Part shown: positions 44,849 through 54,671 of the stretch, in pieces
Layout of the letters: each line of letters starts with the position of its first letter
How positions within the stretch are numbered: the stretch's first letter is position 1
DNA from: Desulfolutivibrio sulfodismutans DSM 3696
Lineage (GTDB): Bacteria; Desulfobacterota; Desulfovibrionia; Desulfovibrionales; Desulfovibrionaceae
Direction: 5' to 3'
DNA length: 64,000 nucleotides
NCBI RefSeq assembly: GCF_013376455.1
Contig: NZ_CP045504.1
Span: 2,067,001 to 2,131,000, forward strand
Position numbers and translations under genes: made by a program
The notes under the pieces: model-generated
The model's database searches: none
What the model saw: only the letters and a program-made list of their open reading frames with translations
Told to the model about the DNA's origin: nothing

Positions 44849-45232
44849 ATGCATGAGCTTTTCGCTGAATTTGGGAACAAGTTCCATTATTACGCTTATT
44901 TCGCGATCATGATGATCGGGCTCTACGCCATGATCGCCAAGACCAACCTGCTCAAAAAATGCATCGGTCTAGGCATCTTCCAGACAGCCATCATGCTCTT
45001 TTACGTCTCCATCGGGGCCAAGGAAGGCGCGGGCATCCCCATCATTGATCCGGCCCTGGGCACGGCCGATCCGGCCGCCTACGCCAACCCCCTGCCCCAG
45101 GTGCTCATGCTGACGGCCATCGTGGTCTCCGTGGCCACCCTGGGGGTGGCCCTGGCCTTGATCCAAAACATCCACCGCGACCACGGCACCATCGAGGAGG
45201 ACGAGATCCTTCAGAGGCTGCGCGGCAAATGA
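44849..45232 (+). CDS. mrpC: Mrp antiporter subunit C (NuoK-like)
   Basis: 127 residues, three helices. NuoK/MnhC family: YAMIAKTNLLKKCIGLGIFQ and PLPQVLMLTAIVVSVATLGV. An extra loop of about 25 residues between helices 2 and 3 (EGAGIPIIDPALGTADPAAY) is typical of Mbh/Mrp-like versions. ATGA overlap with the next gene. Confidence 0.88.
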   Translation: MHELFAEFGNKFHYYAYFAIMMIGLYAMIAKTNLLKKCIGLGIFQTAIMLFYVSIGAKEGAGIPIIDPALGTADPAAYANPLPQVLMLTAIVVSVATLGVALALIQNIHRDHGTIEEDEILQRLRGK

Positions 45233-46758
45233 CCGCCCAACTGCCCATCCTGGCCGTGGCTCCGCTTCTCTTCGGGGCCTTTGCCGTGACCGTCGGCCGC
45301 TTCCTTTTCCGCCGCGCCAACTACGCCGTGGCCGCCCTGGCCCTGGCCGCGTCGTTTGCCGCATCGGTCCTTTTGGCCATCCGGATCCTCTCCCAGGGCA
45401 CGGCCATTTACTTCGTGGGCGGCTGGCCGCCGCCCATCGGCATCTCCTATGTGGCCGACCCCCTGTCCGCGCTCATGCTGGCCTTTGTCTCCGGGGCGGC
45501 GCTTTGCACCTTCCTGGCCTCCAAGGCCGAGATCGAGACCAGCTATCCGCTGAAAAATTCGGCCTTTTTCGCCCTGTTTCTTTTGGCCGTGGCCGGACAC
45601 ATGGGCATCGTCATCACCGGCGACGCCTTCAACCTCTACGTGCTCATCGAGGTCGCGGCCTTAAGCGGCTACGCCATCCTGGCCCAGGGCCGGGAACGGG
45701 CCATGCTCTCCAGCCTCAACTATCTCTTTGTGGGGTCGCTCGGGGCCTCGCTGTATCTCCTGGGCATGGGCTACCTGTACATCATGACCGGCTCCCTCAA
45801 CATGGCCGATCTTTCGGGCATCATCGGCCAGCTTGCGCCGGACGGCCTGTCCGGTTCAACGGCCCTGGCCGCGGCCTGGGGCGTCATCCTGGCCGGACTT
45901 TTCGTCAAGATGGGCCTTTTCCCGTTCCATTCCTGGCTCCCGGCGGCCTATTCCTTTTCCGCCGCCCCGGCTGCGGCCCTGGTGGCCCCCCTGACCACCA
46001 AGGTCATGGCCTATGTCCTGGTCCGCATGATTTTAAGCGTCTTCACCCCGGACGCCGCCTGGTCCCTCCCGGCCGTCAACACCCTGGTCCTTATCCTGGC
46101 CACGGCGGCCATCCTCTACGGCTCCTTCTGCGCCCTGGCCCAGCGGTCGCTGCGCAAGATGCTGTGCTTCATCCTTTTGTCCGAGGTCGGCTACATGGTG
46201 GGCGGGGCATTTCTCGGCAACCGGGCGGCCCTGACCGGGACCATCTACCACATCTTCGCCGACCTGCTCATGACCCTGTGCCTGTTTCTGGCCGCGTCCA
46301 ACGTGGAGCGGGGCACGGGGGGACGGTTTTCCGACATGGGCGGGCTTTTCCGGCGCATGCCCGTGACTGCGGCGGCCATGGCCATGGGCGGGCTGTCCAT
46401 GATCGGGGTGCCGCCATTTTGCGGTTTTTTCAGCAAGTGGTATCTGCTCTCCGGGGCCATCTCGGCCGGAAGCTACGTTTTTGCCGGGGCGTTGGTGCTG
46501 TCGAGCCTGGTCAACGCCGTGCTCTTTTTCCGGATCTTCGAGATCGGCTTTTTCGGCACGCCCGCCGCCCCATCCGCTTCATCTGGTGAGGCCGCCCACG
46601 GCCACCCCGAACCCATTCCGCTTTTTTGCGACGAGATGCCTGCCGCCCGCCTGGCCCCCCTGTGCGTCGTCGCCGCAGGCCTGGTGGCCATGGGACTTCT
46701 GACCGGGGAGATCGTGCGGCTGGCAGTCAACGCGGTGTTGCCCCCGGGACTGGGATAA
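45229..46758 (+). CDS. mrpD: Mrp antiporter subunit D (NuoN/M-like), first copy
   Basis: 509 residues, about 14 helices. Proton-conducting membrane-transporter family: ITGDAFNLYVLIEVAALSGY (buried Glu), FVKMGLFPFHSWLPAAYSFS (buried Lys, HxxLP) and FCALAQRSLRKMLCFILLSE. First of three large antiporter-like subunits in the operon. Confidence 0.87.
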   Translation: MTAQLPILAVAPLLFGAFAVTVGRFLFRRANYAVAALALAASFAASVLLAIRILSQGTAIYFVGGWPPPIGISYVADPLSALMLAFVSGAALCTFLASKAEIETSYPLKNSAFFALFLLAVAGHMGIVITGDAFNLYVLIEVAALSGYAILAQGRERAMLSSLNYLFVGSLGASLYLLGMGYLYIMTGSLNMADLSGIIGQLAPDGLSGSTALAAAWGVILAGLFVKMGLFPFHSWLPAAYSFSAAPAAALVAPLTTKVMAYVLVRMILSVFTPDAAWSLPAVNTLVLILATAAILYGSFCALAQRSLRKMLCFILLSEVGYMVGGAFLGNRAALTGTIYHIFADLLMTLCLFLAASNVERGTGGRFSDMGGLFRRMPVTAAAMAMGGLSMIGVPPFCGFFSKWYLLSGAISAGSYVFAGALVLSSLVNAVLFFRIFEIGFFGTPAAPSASSGEAAHGHPEPIPLFCDEMPAARLAPLCVVAAGLVAMGLLTGEIVRLAVNAVLPPGLG

Positions 46759-46774
46759 AGGACGTTTCGCGCAC

Positions 46775-48319
46775 ATGGATACCTCCGTCATCGCCTCCGC
46801 CGCCGCCGTGCTGCCCGCCTTCGGCTCTGTCGCGCCCCTTCTGGCCGTGATCGCGCCGCTGTGCGCCATTCCGGGCATGGTCCTGGCGGGTGCGGCCTCC
46901 TCCCCCAACCGGCGCGAGACCTGGACCTTTCTGGCCGCCGTGACCAGCTTCCTGCTGGTGGTGACCATGCTGCCCGCCGTTCTGGCCGGAAACCGGGTGG
47001 AATACGTGGCAGCCCATGTCCTGCCCGGGGCCTCCCTGGCCTTCGCCGTGGACGGGCCGGGGCTCCTCTTCGCCCTGGTGGCCTCGTTTCTGTGGATCGT
47101 CACCTCCATCTATTCCGTGGGCTACATGCGCGGGCTCTCCGAACACGCCCAGACCCGCTATTTCGCCTTTTTCGCCGTGTCCGTGAGCGCCGCCCTGGGG
47201 GTGGCCCTGTCCGCCAACCTGTTCACCCTCTACCTCTTCTACGAGATCCTCTCCCTGGCCACCTATCCCCTGGTCACCCACCACCAGGACGCCGAGGCCA
47301 TAGCCTCGGGGCGGCGCTACCTGGCCTACATCCTGGGCGGCTCCATCGCCCTGGCCCTGCCGGCCATGATCGCCGTGTACGACCTCTCGGGCACCCTGGC
47401 CTTCACCCCGGGCGGCGTCCTGCCCCCGGGCCTGGGCTCCCTGGCCGTGGGCTGCCTGCTGTTCGCCTTCGTCTTCGGGTTCGCCAAGGCCGCAGTCATG
47501 CCCATGCATGCCTGGCTCCCGGCGGCCATGGTGGCCCCCACCCCGGTCTCGGCGCTCCTTCACGCCGTAGCCGTGGTCAAGGTGGGCGTGTTCTCCGTCT
47601 ACCGGGTGGTGACGGGGATTCTCGGCAACGAATATCTCGCCGCCCTGCATCTGGGCGACGTCCTGGTGTGGGTCAGCGCCTTCACCATGATCGCGGCCTC
47701 GGTGGTGGCCCTGACCCAGGACGGCCTGAAACGGCGGCTGGCCTATTCCACCATCGGCCAACTGGCCTATGTGGTCCTTGGCGCGGCGCTTCTCACCCCT
47801 CGGGGCGACACTGGGGCGCTTTTGCACATCGCCATGCACGTCTGCGGCAAGATCACCCTGTTTTTTTGCGCCGGGGCCATCTTCGTGGCCACGGGGGAAA
47901 AATACGTCAGCCGCATGGGCGGCCTGGGGCGGCGCATGCCGTTCACCTTCGCGGCCTTCGCCGTGGGGGCCTTGTCCATCATCGGCGTGCCGCTCACGGC
48001 AGGCTTCGTGAGCAAATGGCAGATCCTGCTGGCTGCGGCCGAGACCTCCCGCTACGGGGTGGTGGCGGCCCTGTGCGTCAGTTCGCTCCTTAGCGCCGCC
48101 TATTTTTTACCGGTGATCATCCGGGCCTTTTTCGGACAGGCCCCGGACAGTCCGGACCAGGCCGCCCCCAAGAAGCGCCGGGAGAAAAAATCCCCGGCCG
48201 CCGGGATGCGCGAGGCCCCGCTGTGGTGCGTGGTCCCGCCGGTGGTCACGGCCCTGCTTGTGTTGGCCCTTTTTTGGTGGCCGGACCTGCTCCTGCGTCT
48301 GGCCGGGGCCGCACCATGA
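46775..48319 (+). CDS. Mrp antiporter large subunit (NuoL/M-like), second copy
   Basis: 514 residues, ribosome site AAAGGACG. NuoL/M family: TLYLFYEILSLATYPLVTHH, FAKAAVMPMHAWLPAAMVAP, FSVYRVVTG, DGLKRRLAYSTIGQLAYVVL. Most like MrpA N-terminal/MrpD proteins; the C-terminal MrpA domains are encoded separately upstream (43770, 44012). Confidence 0.85.
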   Translation: MDTSVIASAAAVLPAFGSVAPLLAVIAPLCAIPGMVLAGAASSPNRRETWTFLAAVTSFLLVVTMLPAVLAGNRVEYVAAHVLPGASLAFAVDGPGLLFALVASFLWIVTSIYSVGYMRGLSEHAQTRYFAFFAVSVSAALGVALSANLFTLYLFYEILSLATYPLVTHHQDAEAIASGRRYLAYILGGSIALALPAMIAVYDLSGTLAFTPGGVLPPGLGSLAVGCLLFAFVFGFAKAAVMPMHAWLPAAMVAPTPVSALLHAVAVVKVGVFSVYRVVTGILGNEYLAALHLGDVLVWVSAFTMIAASVVALTQDGLKRRLAYSTIGQLAYVVLGAALLTPRGDTGALLHIAMHVCGKITLFFCAGAIFVATGEKYVSRMGGLGRRMPFTFAAFAVGALSIIGVPLTAGFVSKWQILLAAAETSRYGVVAALCVSSLLSAAYFLPVIIRAFFGQAPDSPDQAAPKKRREKKSPAAGMREAPLWCVVPPVVTALLVLALFWWPDLLLRLAGAAP

Positions 48320-48365
48320 AAAAGTCGTGCCCCGGAAACCCTTCTTCCATCCACGGAAGGCCCAT

Positions 48366-48650
48366 ATGAAAAAACGCCCTTCCTCCCCGGCCAGCCCGCC
48401 CCCGGACGCCCGCCCTCCGGTGACGCATCCGCCCGCCGCCCGGCGGCGTCTGGCCCTGCGTCTGACAGCGGGCCTGTGTCTGGCCAGCCTCGGCGCGGGT
48501 CTTTTGACCCATGGCCCGGCCCATTTCGGATTCGACGGTTTTTTCGGTTTCCATGCCCTGGTGGGATTTCTGGCCTGTGCGGCCCTGGTCCTGGTGGCCG
48601 GACTGGCCGGGGTGCTCCTCGGACGAGGCGAAGACTTCTATGATCGCTAA
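48366..48650 (+). CDS. Small two-helix membrane protein in the Mrp operon
   Basis: 94 residues, ribosome site GGAAGGC. A basic Pro-rich N-terminus, then two hydrophobic segments (LTAGLCLASLGAGLLTHGP and FHALVGFLACAALVLVAGLA). No family recognised. Overlaps the start of the next antiporter gene, so probably an accessory subunit made in step with it. Confidence 0.7.
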   Translation: MKKRPSSPASPPPDARPPVTHPPAARRRLALRLTAGLCLASLGAGLLTHGPAHFGFDGFFGFHALVGFLACAALVLVAGLAGVLLGRGEDFYDR

Positions 48651-50433
48651 CCTGCATCCCGCCCTGCCCCTGTTCGCCGGGGCCGCGCTCACCGCCTTTT
48701 TCGGCAAAAAGACCGGGGGGGCGGTGTCCCTGGCCGCCGCCCTGGCCTCGGTCTGGGCCGTGTCCATCCTGCCCGGCGACGGCGGCGCGGCCCTGTCCCT
48801 GCACCCGGCCGGGATGGCCCTGGATTTTCTGCGCGCCGACAAGCTGGCGGTGCTCTTCGCCTGGATCTTCACCTTAAGCGCCAGCCTCTCCTGCCTGTTC
48901 GCCTTCGGCCGACAGGGCGGGCCCGAGCGGGCGGCCACCCTGGCCTATGCCGGGTCGGCCCTTGGCGCGGTGTTCGCCGGGGACATGGTCACGCTCTACG
49001 TCTTCTGGGAGGCCATGGCCCTGGCGGCGGTCTTCGTGATCCTGGCCGGGGGCACGGAAAAATCCCGGGCGGCGGCCTATCGCTACGCCCTGGTGCATCT
49101 TTTCGGCGGCATCTGCCTGCTGGCGGGGCTTGTGCTCCTGGCGGCCAAAACCGGCTCCACGGCCTTCACCGCCGCGCTCCTGGCCGACGGCGGCCCGGGG
49201 TCGCTTCTGGTCCTGGCCGGGTTTTTGATCAACGCCTCGGCCTTTCCCTTCTCGGCCTGGCTGCCGGACAGCTATCCCGAGTCCTCGCCCACGGGCGGGG
49301 TGTTCCTGTCGGCCTTCACCACCAAGACCGCCGTGTACGTCCTCATCCGGGGCTTCCCGGGCTTCGACATCCTCATTGTCGCCGGATGCCTGATGATCCT
49401 CTACGGCCTGATCTACGCCCTGCGCGAAAACGATCTGCGCCGCCTTTTGTCCTACAGCATCACCAACCAGGTGGGGTTCATGCTGGTGGGGGTGGGAATC
49501 GGCACGCCCGAGGCCTTAAATGGCGCCTGCGCCCTGGCCTTTTGCCACATCCTCTACAAGTCCCTGATGTTCATGTCCGCCGGGTCGGTGATTGCGGCCA
49601 CGGGCAAACGCAAACTCACCGAGCTTGGCGGGCTTTTTTCGGCCATGCCCCTGACCTTCGCGGCGACCGTGGTGGGGGCCATGTCCCTGTCCGCCCTGCC
49701 CGGCACCTGCGGCTTCGTGTCCAAGCCCATGGTGCTGGCCGCCACGGCCGACGCCCACATGGCCCTGATGTGGCTGTTCCTGGAGGCGGCCTCGGCCGGG
49801 ACGCTGCTGTATGCCGGGCTGGCCGTGCCGTACTTCATCTTTTTCGGACAGACCCCGGGGGCGCCGGAGGCCTCGAAAAAACCCACTCAGGGCCGCGAGG
49901 CCCCGGTCGCGGCGCTTGCGGGCATGGGGCTGGCGGCCCTGGCCTGCCTGGGGATCGGGGTCTACCCCTGGCCCCTGTATGCCCTTTTGCCCTTTGCGGC
50001 CCCGGAGTTCGTCCCGTTTTCGCCGGGCCGGGTCACGGCGACGATTGAGCTTTTGGCCTTTGCCGGGCTTTTTTTCGCGCTCTATGCCCCGATCCTGCGC
50101 CGCAGGCCGGGCATCACCCTGGACACGGACTTCTTCTACCGCAGGGGGGGCCGGTTCCTGTACCGGCTGTCCGACGCAGCCACCGGCGGCATCAACACCG
50201 CCGCCGCCGACATGGCCGCCCGGGCGGCGGCCGCCCTCCATCGCCTCACCGCCCAGGGTCCGCAACGCCTGGCGGCCATGGTGGTCACGCTTTTTTCCCC
50301 GCTTTTGGGCAAAAACGCCCAACGCCTGCGCGACGAGGCGGCCCTGGCCGCACAGACCTGGACCCCGCCCGTGGGCGTCACCCTGGCGGCGGCCCTTTTC
50401 GGCCTGTGCCTGATCCTGATGCTGGTTTTGTAA
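48640..50433 (+). CDS. Mrp antiporter large subunit (NuoL/M-like), third copy
   Basis: 597 residues from an ATG overlapping the previous stop. NuoL/M family: MVTLYVFWEAMALAAVFVIL, LINASAFPFSAWLPDSYPES, DLRRLLSYSITNQVGFMLVG. The usual buried Lys of the helix-7 region is replaced by N (LINASAFPFSAW against VKAGIVPLHVW in HyfB). The C-terminal 130 residues (TLDTDFFYRRGGRFLYRLSD) resemble the tail of NuoL-like MrpD/HyfB proteins. Last large gene of the operon. Confidence 0.82.
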   Translation: MIANLHPALPLFAGAALTAFFGKKTGGAVSLAAALASVWAVSILPGDGGAALSLHPAGMALDFLRADKLAVLFAWIFTLSASLSCLFAFGRQGGPERAATLAYAGSALGAVFAGDMVTLYVFWEAMALAAVFVILAGGTEKSRAAAYRYALVHLFGGICLLAGLVLLAAKTGSTAFTAALLADGGPGSLLVLAGFLINASAFPFSAWLPDSYPESSPTGGVFLSAFTTKTAVYVLIRGFPGFDILIVAGCLMILYGLIYALRENDLRRLLSYSITNQVGFMLVGVGIGTPEALNGACALAFCHILYKSLMFMSAGSVIAATGKRKLTELGGLFSAMPLTFAATVVGAMSLSALPGTCGFVSKPMVLAATADAHMALMWLFLEAASAGTLLYAGLAVPYFIFFGQTPGAPEASKKPTQGREAPVAALAGMGLAALACLGIGVYPWPLYALLPFAAPEFVPFSPGRVTATIELLAFAGLFFALYAPILRRRPGITLDTDFFYRRGGRFLYRLSDAATGGINTAAADMAARAAAALHRLTAQGPQRLAAMVVTLFSPLLGKNAQRLRDEAALAAQTWTPPVGVTLAAALFGLCLILMLVL

Positions 50434-50452
50434 CGCCTTTCCCGGAGGCCCC

Positions 50453-50926
50453 ATGCCCACCCCCCCCGATCTCATCAATTTCCAGATCCTGGCAGGCATC
50501 CCCGACCCGCTTCTGGAACGCTTCCTGGCCCTGGCCGTGCCGCGCGACTTCGGCCCGGGCGACACCATCCATGAGAGAGGCCAGCCCGCCGAACATTTCT
50601 CCCTGCTTCTGGACGGCAAGGCGCTTTTGCAGGTGCGCCTGCCCCCGGACATCATCGTCTCCCTGGGGTCGCTCAATCCCGGCTATTGCTTCGGGTTTTC
50701 CGCCCTGACCCCGGGAGAGGTCCACGACCACACCGTGGTGGCCGCCCGGGCCTGCCGCACCCTGGCCGTGCCGGGGACGGCCCTGGTAGGACTTATCCAG
50801 GACGCCCCGGCCTTTGGCGTGCCCTTCCTGCTGGCCATGTACCGGCTGGTGAACGACCGGCTGACGCTGCGCACCTCCCAGTTCCTCACCCTGCTGACGC
50901 GCCACCCGGATCTGTCCCCCGCCTGA
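50453..50926 (+). CDS. Cyclic-nucleotide-binding-domain protein without HTH
   Basis: 157 residues, ATG after CCCGGAGGCC. CNB fold: FGPGDTIHERGQPAEHFSLL, LDGKALLQVRLPPDIIVSLG, LNPGYCFGFSALTPGEVHDH. The phosphate-binding cassette is not of the canonical cAMP type (no RxA after FGE). There is no DNA-binding helix, so it is a sensor or regulator acting by protein contact. It lies 19 bp after the Mrp operon and may be its last gene. Confidence 0.75.
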   Translation: MPTPPDLINFQILAGIPDPLLERFLALAVPRDFGPGDTIHERGQPAEHFSLLLDGKALLQVRLPPDIIVSLGSLNPGYCFGFSALTPGEVHDHTVVAARACRTLAVPGTALVGLIQDAPAFGVPFLLAMYRLVNDRLTLRTSQFLTLLTRHPDLSPA

Positions 50927-51112
50927 TCCGGCCTCCCGGCCAAGCCCGGAGACGGCGTGGAAATGTTTGATTTTCAGCGCCATCCGCTCTAGTCTTTGAA
51001 ATGGACGCGGGCGCGGCGCGCGCTCCGGGCCGGGAGGCGCTTGCATCCGGCCGTGTCCGGCTGATGCGGCAGTTCCCGCCGCGTCCGAGCCAACCCCCGG
51101 GGGCGAACGGAC

Positions 51113-52765
51113 ATGATGCAGCAGGACGACTACCAGCGGCTTCGTCTCAAAATCATCGCCACCACCCTGGCCTTTTCCTTCGTGCCGCTTCTGGCCCTGG
51201 GCGTGACCATCTACCTCAAGACCGAGTCGGTCTATGTGAGCAAGGTCTACGGCAACCTGCGGACCCTGGTGGAAAACAAAAAAAACACCATCGACCTGTT
51301 TTTAAACGAACGCATCTCCCAGCTCACCACCCTGGCCTTCACCGAGTCCTTCGACCAGCTCTCCGACGAAAAATACCTGGAAAAGGTCTTCTCCTTCCTC
51401 CAGATCCACTCCAAGTCTTTCATCGACCTCCAGGTCATCGACCAGGACGGCAAAACCGTGTCCTATTGCGGCCCCTACCGCCTGCAAAACGTCAACTACA
51501 GCCAGGAACCCTGGTTCAACATGGCCATGGCCCGGGGGCTTTACGTCAGCGACGTGTTCCTGGGGTTCCGGAAATATCCCCACTTCATCATCGCCGTGAC
51601 CCGGCGCGAGGGTGACCGCTCCTGGATTCTGCGGGCGGCCATCGACTCGGACATTTTCGATTCCCTGGTGCGCAGCGTCCACCTGGGCAAATCCGGCGAC
51701 GCCTTTCTCATGACCTCGGAAAACGTGCTCCAGACCAAGCCCCGCTTTGACGACACCATTCTGGAAAAGATCGAATTCCCGCGTTTCGCCAAGTTTTCCG
51801 GCAGCCGGGTGGAGGAGTTTGCGGTCAAGGGCAAGACCAGCCTCTACGCTATGGCCTGGCTGGATTACAAAGACTGGCTCCTGGTCATAAAAGACGACCC
51901 CCGCGAAGAATTCATGCCGCTGTACCAGGCCCGCTGGCTCCTGATCTTCATCCTTCTCGGGGGCACGCTGCTCATCATCGGCGGCGCGGTGTTCATCTCC
52001 AATTCCATGGTCCGGCAACTGGTGCGCTCGGAGCGGGAAAAAGCCTCCCTGGACGCCTCGCTCACGCAGTCGAGCAAGATGGCGGCCCTGGGCAAGCTGG
52101 CCGCCGGGGTGGCCCACGAGGTCAACAACCCCCTGGCCATCATCATGGAAAAGGCCGGGTGGATGCGCGATCTGCTCAGTGAAGAAGACATCAAGGGCAG
52201 CCCCAACTTCAAGGAATACGAGGACGCCGTTCAAAAAATCGAATTCCACGTGCGCCGGGCCAAGGACGTGACCCACCGGCTTCTGGGATTCGCCCGGCGC
52301 ATGGACCCGCTACGCGACGACATCAATGTGAACATCCTTTTGGACCAGACCAAGTCCTTTCTGGAAAACGAGGCCTCGTTCCGCAACATCGAGATCATGA
52401 CCGACTACGACCGGGGCCTGCCCTGCATCACCTCCGACGCCTCCCAGTTGCAGCAGGTCTTTTTGAACATCTTAGACAACGCCATCGACGCCATCGACAA
52501 GGACGGGGTGATCACCGTAACCACCCGCCACGACAAGGAAGCGGGGGCCGTGGTCATCGCCATCGCGGACACGGGCAAGGGGATGCCCAAAGAGGTCGCG
52601 GAAAAGATCTTCGATCCTTTTTTCACCACGAAAAAAGTCGGCGAGGGCACGGGCCTGGGGCTGACCATCAGCTACAGCATCATCGAAAAGCTTGGAGGCA
52701 AGATCGTCCTGCACAGCGTCGAGGGAAAGGGCACCACCTTCACCATCACCCTGCCCGTCTCGTAG
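51113..52765 (+). CDS. Membrane sensor histidine kinase with Cache domain
   Basis: 550 residues. TM1 12-34 and TM2 275-297 frame a dCache-type domain ([32 protein letters not shown]). Cytoplasmic HisKA with H335 ([14 protein letters not shown]), then HATPase_c: [13 protein letters not shown] (N box), ADTGKGMP (G1), [15 protein letters not shown] (G2). It would phosphorylate the receiver encoded next. Two adjacent ATGs (51113, 51116) are possible starts. Confidence 0.88.
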   Translation: MMQQDDYQRLRLKIIATTLAFSFVPLLALGVTIYLKTESVYVSKVYGNLRTLVENKKNTIDLFLNERISQLTTLAFTESFDQLSDEKYLEKVFSFLQIHSKSFIDLQVIDQDGKTVSYCGPYRLQNVNYSQEPWFNMAMARGLYVSDVFLGFRKYPHFIIAVTRREGDRSWILRAAIDSDIFDSLVRSVHLGKSGDAFLMTSENVLQTKPRFDDTILEKIEFPRFAKFSGSRVEEFAVKGKTSLYAMAWLDYKDWLLVIKDDPREEFMPLYQARWLLIFILLGGTLLIIGGAVFISNSMVRQLVRSEREKASLDASLTQSSKMAALGKLAAGVAHEVNNPLAIIMEKAGWMRDLLSEEDIKGSPNFKEYEDAVQKIEFHVRRAKDVTHRLLGFARRMDPLRDDINVNILLDQTKSFLENEASFRNIEIMTDYDRGLPCITSDASQLQQVFLNILDNAIDAIDKDGVITVTTRHDKEAGAVVIAIADTGKGMPKEVAEKIFDPFFTTKKVGEGTGLGLTISYSIIEKLGGKIVLHSVEGKGTTFTITLPVS

Positions 52766-52801
52766 ACGGGGTGCTGGTCCAACCGGGCAACGAGGTCGCA
52801 C

Positions 52802-53197
52802 ATGAGCGTAAGGATCCTCGTCGTGGACGACGAGCCGGATTTCATAGAAACCATGGTCAAGCGGTTCACCTTCCGCAAGATGCCGGTCACGGCCGCGTCA
52901 AGCGGCATTGCCGCCTTGAAGCTGCTGGAGACCGACTCCTTCGACGTGGTCATCATGGACGTGCGCATGCCCGGCAAGGACGGCATCGAGACCTTAAAAG
53001 AGATCAAAAAACGCTACCCCTTGACGGAAGTCATTATGCTCACCGGGCATGCCTCGGTGGAATCGGGCATGCGCGGCATGTCGCTTGGGGCGTACGACTA
53101 CGTCTTAAAACCCGTGGACTTCGACGAGCTTCTGGAAAAGGTCCACAAGGCCCACGAAAGAAAACTGCTCAATGAAGGACGAAAAGCCCCGCGCTGA
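52802..53197 (+). CDS. Stand-alone response regulator receiver 1
   Basis: 131 residues: D10-E11 pocket, phospho-acceptor D53 (VVIMDVRMPGKDG), T81-type switch (MLTGHASVE) and K103-type (YVLKPVDF). No output domain, so it relays phosphate or acts by binding. It overlaps the next kinase gene by 26 bp. Confidence 0.88.
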   Translation: MSVRILVVDDEPDFIETMVKRFTFRKMPVTAASSGIAALKLLETDSFDVVIMDVRMPGKDGIETLKEIKKRYPLTEVIMLTGHASVESGMRGMSLGAYDYVLKPVDFDELLEKVHKAHERKLLNEGRKAPR

Positions 53198-54161
53198 CCC
53201 GACTGCTGCGGCCGGGGAACCTGCGGCCGCGCCTGCGGGCAAGGCCCGGCCCCTGTGGCTCCATCTGATCGGCCTGCCGGGGCTGACGGCCGTGGCGGTG
53301 CTGTCGGCCATGGTCCTGCCCATCCCCCTGGCGGTGATCCTGGCCCTTTTCATCGCCAGCCTGGCGGCCTGGTCCGCTGCGGCCCTGGCCTCGCGCATCC
53401 GGGCCTCGGAACAAAAGCGCTGCTCCCTGGACGCCCAACTCGTCCAGTCCCAGAAGCTGGCGGCCATCGGCGAGATGTCGGCGGGCATCGCCCACGAGAT
53501 CAACAACCCCATGGCCATCATCGCCCAGGAATCGGACTGGATGACGCACCTCATGTCCGCGCCCCAGGTCACGCCGGAAAACATGGCGGAGCTTCGGGAC
53601 TCCCTGGCCGAGATCGTGCGCCAGGTGGACCGCTGCAAGGCCATCACCCACAATCTGCTCAATTTTTCGCGCAAGATGGAGCCCATCCTGCAGCAGGAAC
53701 ACCTGGAAAAGATCATGGAGGACATGGTGCTTTTGGTGGAGAAGGAGGCCCGGCTCAAGGGCGTGTCCATCGTGCGCGACTATGATCCCGAGCTTGCCCC
53801 CATTGCGACCGATGTGCCGCTTTTGCGGCAGGTCATCCTGAATCTGCTGTTAAACGCCTTCCAGGCCATCCCTGGCCAGGGCGCGATCACCGTGTCCACC
53901 CGGCCGGACGGCCCATCCCGGGTGGCCATCGCCGTGGCTGACACGGGAGTCGGAATTGCGCCGGAAAACATGCCCAAGATCTTCAACCCGTTTTTCACCA
54001 CCAAGCCGCCCGGCGTGGGCACGGGCCTGGGGCTGTCCATGTGCCACGGCATCGTGGACCGGCTCGGCGGCGCAATCACGGTGGAAAGCGAGGAAGGCAA
54101 AGGGTCCAGGTTCACCGTGACCCTTCCCCGCGAGGGACGCGCCTTTGAAATCACGACGTAA
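53172..54161 (+). CDS. Sensor histidine kinase with short two-helix membrane anchor
   Basis: 329 residues. Pro/Ala-rich start, two membrane helices (about 33-50 and 52-72) without a periplasmic domain, then HisKA H108 (SAGIAHEINNPMAI) and HATPase_c (LLLNAFQAIPGQG, VADTGVGIAP, FFTTKPPGVGTGLGL). The signal must come from the membrane or a partner. The catalytic core is closely related to the kinase at 51113, so the two kinase-receiver pairs probably arose by duplication. Confidence 0.87.
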   Translation: MKDEKPRADPTAAAGEPAAAPAGKARPLWLHLIGLPGLTAVAVLSAMVLPIPLAVILALFIASLAAWSAAALASRIRASEQKRCSLDAQLVQSQKLAAIGEMSAGIAHEINNPMAIIAQESDWMTHLMSAPQVTPENMAELRDSLAEIVRQVDRCKAITHNLLNFSRKMEPILQQEHLEKIMEDMVLLVEKEARLKGVSIVRDYDPELAPIATDVPLLRQVILNLLLNAFQAIPGQGAITVSTRPDGPSRVAIAVADTGVGIAPENMPKIFNPFFTTKPPGVGTGLGLSMCHGIVDRLGGAITVESEEGKGSRFTVTLPREGRAFEITT

Positions 54162-54178
54162 ACGACAAGGAGCGACAT

Positions 54179-54568
54179 ATGCCGGACCCTATCCGCGTCC
54201 TGGTTGTCGATGACGAAGACCGCTTCCGGACCACGCTGGTGAAGCTTCTGGGAGCCCAGGGCCTCACCGCCGAGGCGGCTTCCGGAGGGGAGCAGGCCCT
54301 GGCGATGCTGGCTGAAAAACCCTTCGACGTGGTGCTTTTGGATGTGAAAATGCCGGGCGAAAGCGGCCAGGAGGTGCTGCCGCGCATCAAGGCCATCGCC
54401 CCGGGCGTGGAGGTGCTGGTTTTAACGGGCCACGCCTCGGTGGACATCGCGGCCGAAATGATCGCCGGCGGCGCGGCGGACTATCTGCTCAAACCGTGCC
54501 CCCTGGACGAACTGGTGGGGTGCGTGCGGGCGGTGTACGACCGCAAAAAGGCCGTGGGGGCGCGGTAA
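54179..54568 (+). CDS. Stand-alone response regulator receiver 2
   Basis: 129 residues, ribosome site AAGGAG. D11-D12 pocket, D55 acceptor (VVLLDVKMPGESG), LVLTGHASVD switch and LLKPCPLDEL. No output domain. The last 96 bp are repeated almost exactly at 59985-60080, 5.4 kb downstream, with a terminator-like hairpin after the second copy. Confidence 0.88.
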   Translation: MPDPIRVLVVDDEDRFRTTLVKLLGAQGLTAEAASGGEQALAMLAEKPFDVVLLDVKMPGESGQEVLPRIKAIAPGVEVLVLTGHASVDIAAEMIAGGAADYLLKPCPLDELVGCVRAVYDRKKAVGAR

Positions 54569-54671
54569 GAACGTGGTGGTTAGCTGGGATGGCCAGCACC
54601 CGACAGGGAGGCCACGAAAGAAAATGTGTCCGGAGGTTATCCAATAGGGAACTCAAGCCAAGGAGCTCCAA

